NCBI RefSeq assembly: GCF_047302425.1
Contig: NZ_CP154855.1
Location: 1,426,001 to 1,490,000 of the forward strand
Reading direction: 5' to 3'
DNA length: 64,000 nt
Origin: Oceanitalea sp047302425
Lineage (GTDB): Bacteria > Actinomycetota > Actinomycetes > Actinomycetales > Actinomycetaceae
Part shown: positions 34,526-42,848 of the stretch, in pieces
Layout of the letters: each line of letters opens with the position of its first letter
How positions within the stretch are numbered: position 1 is the first letter of the stretch
Translations under genes and position numbers: made by a program
Notes under the pieces: generated by a model
The model's input: the letters and a program-made list of their open reading frames with translations, nothing else
Database searches by the model: none
Told to the model about the DNA's origin: nothing

Positions 34526-34594
34526 GGGCGCAGTGTTCCAGCGAGCACTGACACTCCGGTTGTCGCATCGCGCCGCCGGTGCGAAGGTACGCAG

Positions 34595-35254
34595 ATGGGG
34601 AGCGCGCTTGGAGAACGGCCTGTCAGCGCGGAGGACGCTTCCGCGCGGAGCACACTCACGGGGTGGCGGGTGGTGAGGCACCACCTGCGCACGACGCTGC
34701 GGACCGGGGCCATGCCTGTCGGTGCGCGGGTCGTCAGCCGCATCGTCGCCGCCGCCGAGGAGCTGGACCACCATCCCGACCTCGACCTGAGGTACGCAAC
34801 GGTCGAGGTCTCGGTGACGACGCACTCGATGGGCACGCTCACCGAGGCCGACGTGGTGCTCGCCGAGCGCATCACCGCGATCGCCGACGAGCTCGGGGTG
34901 CCGCTCGACCCGACGCGCAGCAACGACCTCGAGATCGGGATCGCCGTCGTCAGACCCGAGGAGGTCCGCGCCTTCTGGGAGGCCGTGCTCGGGTACGAGG
35001 ACGACGACGGCGAGCTGTCCGACCCGTCCGGACGGCTCCCGCACGTGTGGTTCCGTCGCGTCGCGGAGCGTCCGCCGCAGGGTGTCGTCGACCTCGAGGT
35101 GCACGTCCCGCACGACGTCGCCGAGGCGCGGGTCCGCGCCGCCGTCGCGGCCGGCGGGCGACTCGTGTCCGACGCGCAGGCGCCCAGCCGGTGGGTGCTC
35201 GCGGACCCCGAGGGGGCCGAGGTCCGCGTGTGCACCTGGCTCGAGAGGCACTGA
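34595..35254 (+). CDS. Pterin-4a-carbinolamine dehydratase-like domain fused to a VOC domain
   Basis: Residues about 1-95 resemble 4a-hydroxytetrahydrobiopterin dehydratase: LTGWRVV is followed by EELDHHPDLDLRYATVEVSVTTHSMGTLTEAD, with the HHPD and TH residues of the active site. Residues about 110-219 form a vicinal-oxygen-chelate domain (AVVRPEEVRAFWEAVLGYE ... WVLADPEGAEVRVCTW). The fusion occurs in actinobacteria; its substrate is unknown. ATG 34595 is preceded by GAAGG. The gene lies just before the siderophore operon but is probably not part of it, since an iron box and promoter follow. Confidence 0.78.
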   Translation: MGSALGERPVSAEDASARSTLTGWRVVRHHLRTTLRTGAMPVGARVVSRIVAAAEELDHHPDLDLRYATVEVSVTTHSMGTLTEADVVLAERITAIADELGVPLDPTRSNDLEIGIAVVRPEEVRAFWEAVLGYEDDDGELSDPSGRLPHVWFRRVAERPPQGVVDLEVHVPHDVAEARVRAAVAAGGRLVSDAQAPSRWVLADPEGAEVRVCTWLERH

Positions 35255-35341
35255 CCCGGGCCGCTGGACGACAGCGGCCCGTCCCGCTCCGCGGACTTCG
35301 GGACCTCGGTCCTGGCGTCGACCGGGTGTGAGGTGGTCTAC

Positions 35342-35360
35342 TTAGGTAATGCTTACCTCA
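35342..35360 (+). promoter_or_regulatory. DtxR/IdeR-type iron box overlapping the start of the siderophore-interacting protein gene
   Basis: TTAGGTAATGCTTACCTCA matches the 19-bp consensus TTAGGTTAGGCTAACCTAA at 14 of 19 positions, including both half-site cores. The ATG of the downstream gene is inside it, so Fe-bound repressor would block RNA polymerase directly at the start site. Confidence 0.8.
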
Positions 35361-36359
35361 CCTCAGGGCAGCACGGCCGTCGCGCACGACGTCCCGCAGG
35401 ACGGACGCCCCGCGTACCGTCCCTTCGCCGTCGAGGTCGCCGGGGTCCGGGTCCTGGGCCCGAGCTTCCGCCGCGTCACCCTCACCGGCCCGGACCTGCG
35501 CTGGTTCGGGACCCACGGCCACGACCAGCGGGTCAAGCTCCTGCTCCCGCTCGAGGACGGCCACCTCACCGACGTCGGCCAGGAGGACGAGGAGACGATC
35601 CTCGCCGGCACCTGGTACGAGCGCTGGCGCCAGACGCCCGAGGACCGGCGCAGCCCGTTCCGCACCTACACGGTGCGTGGGGTGCGGCCCCTCCGCCGCG
35701 AGGTCGACATCGACATGGTCGTCCACGGGGACGCCGGTCCGGCCTCCCGCTGGCTCACCCGGGCCCGCGTCGGGGACCGTCTCGTCCTCGTCGGTCCCGA
35801 CGCCCGTTCCCGCGACCACGCGATCGGCGCCGACTGGGCGCCCGGGACGGCCACCGAGCTCCTGCTCGCCGGTGACGAGACCGCCGCGCCCGCGATCTGC
35901 TCGATCCTCGAGAGCCTGCCGCCCGGTCGGCGCGCCACGGCCTTCGTCGAGGTCCCGGAGCACGGGGACGTCCTCGACGTCGACCTGCCGCCCGGTGTCG
36001 AGCTCACCTGGCTCGTCCGTGACGGCCGCGCCCACGGGGAGGAGCTCGTCCCCGCGGTCCGCACCTGGGTCGCTGCCCACGCCGCGGTCGTCGACGACGC
36101 CCGCGCCGTCGTCCGCCAGGCACTGGAGGACGTCGACGTCGACACGCAGCTGCTGTGGGACTCCCCGGTGCTCCAGGTCCAGCCGATCGACAGCTGCGGC
36201 CGCGGCGAGCGCTGCGGCTCGGACTTCTACGCCTGGTTCGCCGGCGAGGCCGCCGTCATCCGCACGCTGCGCCGCCTCCTGGTGAGCGAGGCGGGGGTCT
36301 GCCGGCGCCGTGTCGCCTTCATGGGCTACTGGCGCCAGGGTCGCGCCGAGGCGCAGTGA
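35349..36359 (+). CDS. Siderophore-interacting protein (FAD-dependent ferric-siderophore reductase)
   Basis: The 336-aa protein has an FAD-binding barrel (FRRVTLTGPDLRWF ... PFRTYTVRG, with the RxYTxR flavin motif), an NAD(P)H domain (LLLAGDETAAPAICSILE) and the C-terminal SIP motif ending FMGYWRQGRAEAQ. It reduces ferric siderophores in the cytoplasm to release iron. A CGRGERCG Cys pair sits before the last helix. The ATG lies within the iron box, and no ribosome binding site is seen, so translation is probably leaderless. It heads the uptake operon. Confidence 0.92.
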   Translation: MLTSPQGSTAVAHDVPQDGRPAYRPFAVEVAGVRVLGPSFRRVTLTGPDLRWFGTHGHDQRVKLLLPLEDGHLTDVGQEDEETILAGTWYERWRQTPEDRRSPFRTYTVRGVRPLRREVDIDMVVHGDAGPASRWLTRARVGDRLVLVGPDARSRDHAIGADWAPGTATELLLAGDETAAPAICSILESLPPGRRATAFVEVPEHGDVLDVDLPPGVELTWLVRDGRAHGEELVPAVRTWVAAHAAVVDDARAVVRQALEDVDVDTQLLWDSPVLQVQPIDSCGRGERCGSDFYAWFAGEAAVIRTLRRLLVSEAGVCRRRVAFMGYWRQGRAEAQ

Positions 36360-36378
36360 CCGGCCGCACCACCCGTCG

Positions 36379-37434
36379 ATGACCCAGACCCTCACCGTGA
36401 GGCCGGCCGGGCGACGCCCGGAGCTCGCCCGGCGTCGGCTGCTCGCGCTCACCGCCGCGACGCTCCTCCTCCTCGTCGTCCTCGCGGCCAGCCTCGCCCT
36501 CGGGGCCCGCGACGTCCCCCTCGGGACCGTCCTCGACGCGCTGACCGACCGGGTGCCGGGCGACAACGACCACAACGTCGTCCTCGACCAGCGCCTGCCG
36601 CGGACCGTCGTCGGGCTTCTCGTCGGCGCCGCCCTCGGCCTGGCGGGGACCCTCATGCAGGGCGTCACACGCAACCCGCTCGCCGACCCGGGCCTGCTCG
36701 GCATCAACGCGGGCGCCTCCCTCGCCGTCGTCCTGTCCATCACCGTCCTCGGTGTCACGAGCCCCGCGGGCTACGTGTGGTTCGCCTTCGCCGGGGCGGC
36801 GGCCGCGATGGTCGTGGTCTACGGGATCGGCTCGATGGGGCGCGCCGGTGCCACGCCGGTCAAGCTCGCCCTCGTCGGCACCGCCCTCACCGCCGGCATC
36901 ACCTCCGTCCTCACGCTGCTGCTCCTCGGTAGTACGCCGGCGACGAACACCTACCGCTTCTGGGCCGTCGGCTCGCTCGCCGGGCGGGGGAGCGGCACCG
37001 GCGCCGACGTCGTGCTCGCCCTCCTCCCCTTCCTCGCGGCGGGCGCCGTGCTCGCCCTCCTCTCCGGCCGGGCGCTGAACCTCCTGTCGATGGGGGAGGA
37101 TCTCGCCCGCGGGCTGGGGCTCAACATCCGCCGCGCGCGGCTGCTCGCGATCCTCGCCGCCGTGCTCCTCGCCGGCGCCGCGACGGCGCTCGCCGGCCCG
37201 GTCGTCTTCGTCGGGCTCGTCATCCCGCACATCGTCCGTCCGCTCACCGGCCCCGACTACCGCTGGGTGCTCGCCTTCGCCGCCCTCGTCGGGCCCGTCG
37301 TCCTGCTCGCCGCCGACGTCCTCGGCCGACTCGTCGCCCGGCCGGGCGAGCTCGAGGTCGGGCTCGTCGTCGCCCTCGTCGGCGCGCCCGTCATGATCGC
37401 CATCGTCCGCCGCGGCCGGTTGGCCGGACTATGA
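36379..37434 (+). CDS. FecCD family iron-siderophore ABC permease 1
   Basis: The 351-aa permease has about ten membrane helices and the FecCD motifs RLPRTVVGLLVGAALGLAGTLMQGVTRNPLADPGLLGINAGASLAVVL and GPVVFVGLVIPHIVRPLTGPDYRW. It forms the translocation channel with the second permease. ATG 36379 follows the reductase stop by 19 bases; its stop overlaps the next gene by 4. The substrate is a ferric siderophore by family and context. Confidence 0.93.
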   Translation: MTQTLTVRPAGRRPELARRRLLALTAATLLLLVVLAASLALGARDVPLGTVLDALTDRVPGDNDHNVVLDQRLPRTVVGLLVGAALGLAGTLMQGVTRNPLADPGLLGINAGASLAVVLSITVLGVTSPAGYVWFAFAGAAAAMVVVYGIGSMGRAGATPVKLALVGTALTAGITSVLTLLLLGSTPATNTYRFWAVGSLAGRGSGTGADVVLALLPFLAAGAVLALLSGRALNLLSMGEDLARGLGLNIRRARLLAILAAVLLAGAATALAGPVVFVGLVIPHIVRPLTGPDYRWVLAFAALVGPVVLLAADVLGRLVARPGELEVGLVVALVGAPVMIAIVRRGRLAGL

Positions 37435-38486
37435 CGACGACGTCGCCGCCCGTCGCGCCCGCCCGCGACGTCCTCCACGCGGTCCGGCGGACCCGGCGGC
37501 GCCGCACCGTCGTCGTCTGTGCCCTCCTCGCCGCCGCGGTGCTCGCGCTGGCCTGGCTCAGCCTCGTGTGGGACGGGCACACGGCGGACACCGTCGACTA
37601 CTTCGGCGGCCTGCTCGGTCTGGGTGAGGGGGGCGGGGAGTTCACCATCGGACGCCTGCGGCTGCCGCGGACTGTGCTCGCGATGCTCGTCGGGGCGGCC
37701 TTCGGCATCGCCGGCGCGATCTTCCAGTCGGTGCTCGGCAACCCGCTGGCCAGCCCCGACATCCTCGGCGTCAGCGGCGGCGCCAGCTTCGCCGCCGCCT
37801 TCGCGATCCTCGCCCTCGGGCTCACCGGTGCCGCCGTCGGCCTCGCCGCCTTCCTCGGGGCCACCGCCGTCGCCGCGGCGATCTACCTGCTCGCGTGGCG
37901 TGACGGCGTCACCGGCTTCCGCTTCGTCCTCATCGGCGTCGCGTTCGCCTTCCTCGTCACCGGCGCGATCAACTACCTCCTCACCCGGAGCGAGGTCAAC
38001 GACGTCCGCACGACGCTCGTGTGGCTGGTGGGCAGCCTCGGGACACCGCCGTGGGCGGACGTCGCGGTCCTCGCCGTCGCCCTCGTCCTCCTCCTCCCGC
38101 TCGTCGTCGGCGTCGCCCGCCAGCTGCGAGTCCTGGGGCTCGGCGACGAGGCGGCCGCCGGCCTGGGCGTGCGCGTCGAGCGCACCCGCCTGCTCGCCCT
38201 GGGTCTCGCCGTCGCCCTCACCGCCTCGGCGACCGCCTTCGCCGGCCCGGTCGCCTTCGTCGCCTTCGTCTCCGCGCCGATCGCGCGGCGGCTGCTGCCC
38301 GACGGCGGGACGGCGCTCGGCCCGGCCGCCCTGGTCGGCGCCGTCGTCGTCCTCGCCGCCGAGCTCGTCGCCCAGCACCTCATCCCCTCCCTGGAGGTCC
38401 CCGTGGGAATCGTCACCGGCGCCGTCGGGGCCGCGTACCTGCTGTGGCTGCTCGCCACCTCCGACCGCCGGGCGGTGACCCCGTGA
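37431..38486 (+). CDS. FecCD family iron-siderophore ABC permease 2
   Basis: The 351-aa protein is the second half of the permease heterodimer, with RLPRTVLAMLVGAAFGIAGAIFQSVLGNPLASPDILGVSGGA and GPVAFVAFVSAPIARRLLP. A basic N-terminus (HAVRRTRRRRTVVV) precedes the first helix. Start and stop both overlap neighbouring genes by 4 bases, so stoichiometric coupled translation of the three inner genes is likely. Confidence 0.93.
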   Translation: MTTTSPPVAPARDVLHAVRRTRRRRTVVVCALLAAAVLALAWLSLVWDGHTADTVDYFGGLLGLGEGGGEFTIGRLRLPRTVLAMLVGAAFGIAGAIFQSVLGNPLASPDILGVSGGASFAAAFAILALGLTGAAVGLAAFLGATAVAAAIYLLAWRDGVTGFRFVLIGVAFAFLVTGAINYLLTRSEVNDVRTTLVWLVGSLGTPPWADVAVLAVALVLLLPLVVGVARQLRVLGLGDEAAAGLGVRVERTRLLALGLAVALTASATAFAGPVAFVAFVSAPIARRLLPDGGTALGPAALVGAVVVLAAELVAQHLIPSLEVPVGIVTGAVGAAYLLWLLATSDRRAVTP

Positions 38487-39301
38487 CCACCGCGCACGAG
38501 CTGCGCGCCGTCGGTCTGTCTCTCGCCTACGACGGGCGCGAGGTCGTCACCGGGCTCGATCTCGCGCTGCCGCCCGGCGCCGTCACCGCCGTCGTCGGCC
38601 CCAACGGCTGCGGGAAGTCGACCCTCCTGCGGGGCCTGGCACGGCTGCTGCGGCCGGTCGGCGGCAGCGTCCTCCTCGACGGCCGCCCCCTCCACGCGCT
38701 GCCCTCCCGGGAGGTGGCGCGCACGGTCGGGATCCTGCCGCAGAGTCCCAGCGCACCCGAGGGCATCACCGTCGCCGACCTCGTCGGCCGCGGTCGCCAC
38801 CCCCACCAGGGCTGGTTCCGTCAGTGGGACGCGGCCGACGACGGCGTGGTCGCCGCGGCGCTCGAGGCCACGGGAACGCTCGAGCTCGCCTCCCGACGGG
38901 TCGACGAGCTGTCCGGCGGGCAGCGCCAGCGCGTGTGGATCGCCATGGTGCTGGCCCAGGACCCCGACATCCTCCTGCTCGACGAGCCCACGACCTTCCT
39001 CGACGTCACCCACCAGCTCGAGGTCCTCGACCTGCTCGTCGACCTCAACCACCGGCGCGGCACGACCGTGGTGATGGTCCTGCACGACCTCAACCTCGCG
39101 GCGCGGTACGCCGACCACCTCGTCGTCATGCGCGACGGCGAGATCACCGCCCTCGGACGGCCGGACGAGGTCCTCACCGCCGAGCTCGTCGCCGACGCCT
39201 TCGCCCTCCGGGCACGCGTCGTCCCCGACCCCGTGACCGGCTCGCCGATGGTCGTGCCCATCAGCCGGTCGGTCAGACGGCCGGCCGCCGGTCTGCCCTG
39301 A
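38483..39301 (+). CDS. Iron-siderophore ABC transporter ATP-binding protein
   Basis: The 272-aa ATPase has Walker A GPNGCGKST, a GRGRHPHQGWFRQW segment typical of FepC/FhuC proteins, signature LSGGQRQRVWIAMVL, Walker B ILLLDEPTTFLD and the H-loop LHDLNLAARY. It powers the two permeases before it. The GTG overlaps the preceding stop. It ends 45 bases before the binding-protein gene. Confidence 0.94.
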   Translation: MTTAHELRAVGLSLAYDGREVVTGLDLALPPGAVTAVVGPNGCGKSTLLRGLARLLRPVGGSVLLDGRPLHALPSREVARTVGILPQSPSAPEGITVADLVGRGRHPHQGWFRQWDAADDGVVAAALEATGTLELASRRVDELSGGQRQRVWIAMVLAQDPDILLLDEPTTFLDVTHQLEVLDLLVDLNHRRGTTVVMVLHDLNLAARYADHLVVMRDGEITALGRPDEVLTAELVADAFALRARVVPDPVTGSPMVVPISRSVRRPAAGLP

Positions 39302-39346
39302 CGACCCACCCCACCCCTGCCCACACCCCCCGACAAGGAGACCTCA

Positions 39347-40345
39347 GTGTCCCGACGTTCCATCCCGGTGGCGCTCACCGCCGCCGTGGCCCTCGCCCTG
39401 TCCGCGTGCGGTAGCTCGGAGGAGCCCGCCGACGACGCCACCGACGAGCAGGCCGTCACGATCGAGCACGCCTTCGGCACCACGGAGGTCCCGGCCGACG
39501 CGACGGACGTCGTCACCCTCGGCTGGGGCTCCACGGAGGCCGCCCTCGCCCTCGGGGTCGTCCCCGTCGGGATCGAGGCCCAGACCTACGCCGTCGACGA
39601 GAACGGGCTGCTGCCCTGGGTCAACGAGGCCCTGGTCGAGGTCGACGCCGAGCCGACGATCCTCCCGGCCACCGTCGAGGAGCCGGCGTACGAGGACATC
39701 GACGCGCTCGACCCCGACGTCATCCTCGCCCCCTACTCCGGGATCACCGAGGAGCAGTACGAGATCCTCGGGGAGATCGCCCCGACCGTCGTCTACCCCG
39801 AGGAGCCGTGGACGACGCCGTGGCGCGACGTCGTCTCGATCGTCGGGGAGTCCCTCGGCATGGCGCAGGAGGCCGAGGAGCTCGTCAGCGAGCTCGACGC
39901 CACCCTCGAGGAGACGTCCGCCGCCCACCCCGAGCTCAGCGGCGTCACGGTCGCCGCGGTCTGGGACGTCGGCGGCACCTTCTACGTGTACAAGCCGGCC
40001 GACTCGCGCGTCGACTTCCTCCTCGACCTCGGCCTGGAGAGCGCGCCGTCCGTCGAGGAGCTCGACTCCGGCGGGGAGACATTCGTCTACTCGCTGTCCT
40101 ACGAGCAGACCGACCAGCTCGACGCCGACGTCGTCGTCAACTACGCGAGCACCGAGGAGGAGGTCGAGACCTTCCTCTCCCAGTCCTACGCCCAGGCCAT
40201 CCCGGCCGTGCAGGACGGCGCCATCGCGAACATCACCGGTGACCAGCTCATCGCGGCGATGTCCCCGCCCACCGCGCTGTCCATCGACTGGGGCCTGGAG
40301 GAGTACGTCGAGGCGATCAGCGCCGCCGTCGACCAGGTCGGCTGA
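39347..40345 (+). CDS. Iron-siderophore substrate-binding lipoprotein
   Basis: The 332-aa protein has a lipoprotein signal ending in LSAC (lipobox) followed by an acidic linker, then a periplasmic-binding fold of the FepB/FhuD type (TIEHAFGTTEVPADATDVVTLGWGSTEAALALGVVP). It captures ferric siderophores outside the membrane. AAGGAGACCTC precedes the GTG start. It completes the operon in the order reductase-permease-permease-ATPase-binding protein; no biosynthesis genes are present, so the siderophore may be taken from others or made elsewhere. Confidence 0.93.
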   Translation: MSRRSIPVALTAAVALALSACGSSEEPADDATDEQAVTIEHAFGTTEVPADATDVVTLGWGSTEAALALGVVPVGIEAQTYAVDENGLLPWVNEALVEVDAEPTILPATVEEPAYEDIDALDPDVILAPYSGITEEQYEILGEIAPTVVYPEEPWTTPWRDVVSIVGESLGMAQEAEELVSELDATLEETSAAHPELSGVTVAAVWDVGGTFYVYKPADSRVDFLLDLGLESAPSVEELDSGGETFVYSLSYEQTDQLDADVVVNYASTEEEVETFLSQSYAQAIPAVQDGAIANITGDQLIAAMSPPTALSIDWGLEEYVEAISAAVDQVG

Positions 40346-40592
40346 CCCGTCGCGGCCCGGGCCGCGTCCGCCACTGACTACACTGGTCCTGCGCGGACGT
40401 CGGACCGGTCCGGCTGTGCCCGAAAGCACACCGGAACCGCCGGGATCTCGCTGCCGGGGCATTTGCTCGGCGGGGATGCTCCGCGTACCCTTGAACGTCG
40501 GTGCGTCGAAGACGTGCCTCCCTTGTGTGCCTCGCGCCCGCCGGTCGACCGGTAGCCGCGCGGGCCCCGTAACGACAGAGATGAGCAGCAAC
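40346..40592 (+). other. Leader region of rplU
   Basis: The 247-bp gap contains a 16-bp palindrome CGCGGCCCGGGCCGCG (40351-40366), probably ending the siderophore operon, then TACACT (40379-40384), a good -10 box for the ribosomal-protein operon. The leader of about 200 nt has a hairpin around the loop CCGAAA (40419-40424). I see no gene in it. Confidence 0.5.
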
Positions 40593-40901
40593 GTGGTGTA
40601 CGCGATCGTCAAGGCCGGCGGCCGACAGGAGAAGGTGTCCGTCGGCGACGTCGTCGTCATGAACAGGGTTGACGGCAAGGTTGGTGACTCCGTCAACCTC
40701 ACCCCGCTCATGCTCGTGGACGGCGACAAGGTGACCACCGGTGCGGACGACCTCGCGAAGGTCACCGTCACCGCCGAGATCGTGCGCGCTGAGCGCGGCA
40801 AGAAGATCACGATCATGAAGTTCAAGAACAAGACCGGCTACCGCAAGCGCCAGGGTCACCGCCAGGAGCTGACCCGCGTCAAGGTCACCGGCATCAAGTA
40901 G
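40593..40901 (+). CDS. rplU: 50S ribosomal protein L21
   Basis: The 102-aa protein starts VVYAIVKAGGRQEKVSVGD and contains AERGKKITIMKFKNKTGYRKRQGHRQ, the L21 signature, binding 23S rRNA. GTG 40593 gives the usual L21 N-terminus; ATG 40581 would add four residues (MSSN) and cannot be excluded. It starts the rplU-rpmA-obgE-proB unit, which in most actinobacteria follows rne directly. Confidence 0.95.
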   Translation: MVYAIVKAGGRQEKVSVGDVVVMNRVDGKVGDSVNLTPLMLVDGDKVTTGADDLAKVTVTAEIVRAERGKKITIMKFKNKTGYRKRQGHRQELTRVKVTGIK

Positions 40902-40952
40902 TCCGCGGCCCTCCGCACACCCCCGTTCGCACCACACGAAAGCAGGACTGAG

Positions 40953-41210
40953 ATGGCAACGAAGAAGGGCGCCAGCTCCACCCGGAACGGCCGCGACTCG
41001 AACGCGCAGCGCCTCGGCGTCAAGCGCTTCGGTGGCCAGGTTGTCAACGCCGGCGAGATCATCGTCCGCCAGCGCGGCACCAAGTTCCACCCGGGCGAGA
41101 ACGTCGGCCGCGGCAAGGACGACACCCTGTTCGCCCTCGCCGCCGGTGCCGTCGAGTTCGGCACGCGCCGTGGCCGCAAGACGGTCAACATCGTCGCGGC
41201 CGAGGCCTGA
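40953..41210 (+). CDS. rpmA: 50S ribosomal protein L27
   Basis: The 85-aa protein starts ATKKGASSTRNGRDSNAQRLGVKRFGGQ and includes GNVIVRQRGTKFHPG-type sequence (EIIVRQRGTKFHPGENVG). Its N-terminus reaches toward the peptidyl transferase centre. There is no Firmicute-type cleavable N-terminal extension. It lies 51 bp after rplU with AAAGCAGGA upstream. Confidence 0.97.
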   Translation: MATKKGASSTRNGRDSNAQRLGVKRFGGQVVNAGEIIVRQRGTKFHPGENVGRGKDDTLFALAAGAVEFGTRRGRKTVNIVAAEA

Positions 41211-41302
41211 GCGAGAACGCTTCACGCTTCCCGGCGGGGGCGGACGGCACGAGCCGTCCGCCCCCGCTGATGTGTATCCGGCCCTGAGTCCTAGGAGGAG
41301 AG

Positions 41303-42844
41303 ATGGCCAGCTTCGTCGACCGTGTCGTGCTGCACGTGGCGGGCGGGAACGGTGGCAACGGCGTCGCCTCCATCCGCCGTGAGAAGTTCAAGCCCCTCGG
41401 GGGTCCCGACGGCGGCAACGGCGGCAGCGGTGGTGACGTCATCCTCGAGGTCGACCCCCAGACGACGACGCTGCTCGCCTACCACCACTCCCCGCACCGC
41501 CGGGCCACGAACGGCGCCCAGGGCGCCGGCGACTTGCGCAACGGCCGCAACGGGGAGGACCTGATCCTGCCCGTCCCCGACGGCACCGTCGTCAAGACGC
41601 CCGACGGCGAGGTCCTCGCCGACCTCGTCGGCGCCGGGACGCGCCTCGTCGCCGCCGCCGGTGGACGCGGTGGGCTGGGTAACGCCGCCCTCGCCTCCCC
41701 GCGCCGCAAGGCCCCCGGCTTCGCCCTCCTCGGTGAGGAGGGGGAGACGGCGGACCTCGTCCTCGAGCTCAAGAGCGTCGCCGACGTCGCGCTCGTCGGC
41801 TTCCCCAGCGCCGGCAAGTCGAGCCTCATCGCGGCCCTGTCCGCGGCGCGGCCGAAGATCGCCGACTACCCCTTCACCACGCTCGTGCCCAACCTCGGCG
41901 TCGTCCAGGCCGGCGACGAGCGCTTCACCGTCGCCGACGTCCCCGGCCTCATCCCCGGGGCCAGCCAGGGCAAGGGCCTGGGCCTGGACTTCCTGCGCCA
42001 CATCGAGCGCTGCGCCGTCATCGTCCACGTCCTCGACTGCGCCACCCTCGAGCCGGGCCGCGACCCGGTGAGCGACCTCGACACGATCGAGGCCGAGCTC
42101 TCGGCCTACGCCGAGGACCTCACGGTGAGCGGCAGGCTGCCGCTGGGGGAGCGGCCCCGCGTCGTCGTCCTCAACAAGATCGACGTGCCCGAGGCCCGGG
42201 ACCTCGCCGAGCTGGTGCGCGCCGAGCTCGAGGGCCGCGGCCTGCCCGTCCACGAGGTCTCCGCCGCGAGCCACGAGGGGCTGCGCCCGCTGTCCTTCGC
42301 CCTCGCCGGGCTCGTCGCCCAGGCCCGCGCCGCCGCGCCGCCGGCCGAGCCGGCGCGCGTCGTCCTGCGCCCGAAGGCGGTCGACGACGCCGGGTTCACC
42401 GTGACCCAGCGCAACCGGCACGACGGCGTCTTCTTCCAGATCCGCGGCTCCAAGCCGGAGCGGTGGGTGCGGCAGACCGACTTCGCCAACGACGAGGCCG
42501 TCGGCTACCTCGCCGACCGCCTGGCGCGGCTCGGCGTGGAGGAGGAGCTCTTCAAGGCCGGCGCGAAGCCGGGTGACGAGGTCGTCATCGGTCCTCTCGA
42601 GGGCGGTGTCATCTTCGACTGGGAGCCCACCATGGCCACCGGTGCGGAGCTGCTCGGCCCCCGCGGCAGCGACCTGCGCCTGGAGGACGCCGCCTACGCC
42701 CCGCGGGCCACGCGCGCCGACAAGCGCCGTCAGTACCAGGAGCGCATGGACGCCAAGACCGCCGCCCGCGAGGAGCTGTGGACCGAGCGCGAGTCCGGAC
42801 ACTGGGCCACGCCCGAGGCCGAGGAGCCGCCCACGGCACAATAG
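41303..42844 (+). CDS. obgE: GTPase ObgE/CgtA
   Basis: The 513-aa protein has the Gly-rich Obg fold (1 to about 158: GGNGGNGVASIRREKFKPLGGPDGGNGG), the G domain with P-loop GFPSAGKSS, G3 DVPGLIPGASQGKGLGLDFLRHIERC and NKID, and an actinobacterial/Gram-positive OCT domain (RWVRQTDFANDEAVGYLADRLARLGVE) plus a basic tail. It monitors 50S assembly and the stringent response. ATG 41303 follows AGGAGGAGAG. Confidence 0.96.
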   Translation: MASFVDRVVLHVAGGNGGNGVASIRREKFKPLGGPDGGNGGSGGDVILEVDPQTTTLLAYHHSPHRRATNGAQGAGDLRNGRNGEDLILPVPDGTVVKTPDGEVLADLVGAGTRLVAAAGGRGGLGNAALASPRRKAPGFALLGEEGETADLVLELKSVADVALVGFPSAGKSSLIAALSAARPKIADYPFTTLVPNLGVVQAGDERFTVADVPGLIPGASQGKGLGLDFLRHIERCAVIVHVLDCATLEPGRDPVSDLDTIEAELSAYAEDLTVSGRLPLGERPRVVVLNKIDVPEARDLAELVRAELEGRGLPVHEVSAASHEGLRPLSFALAGLVAQARAAAPPAEPARVVLRPKAVDDAGFTVTQRNRHDGVFFQIRGSKPERWVRQTDFANDEAVGYLADRLARLGVEEELFKAGAKPGDEVVIGPLEGGVIFDWEPTMATGAELLGPRGSDLRLEDAAYAPRATRADKRRQYQERMDAKTAAREELWTERESGHWATPEAEEPPTAQ

Positions 42845-42848
42845 GGCC

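Noticed and set aside
34070..40345. Iron cluster as an integrative element
   Set aside because: No integrase, tRNA target or flanking direct repeat can be seen; only the break in synteny supports insertion.
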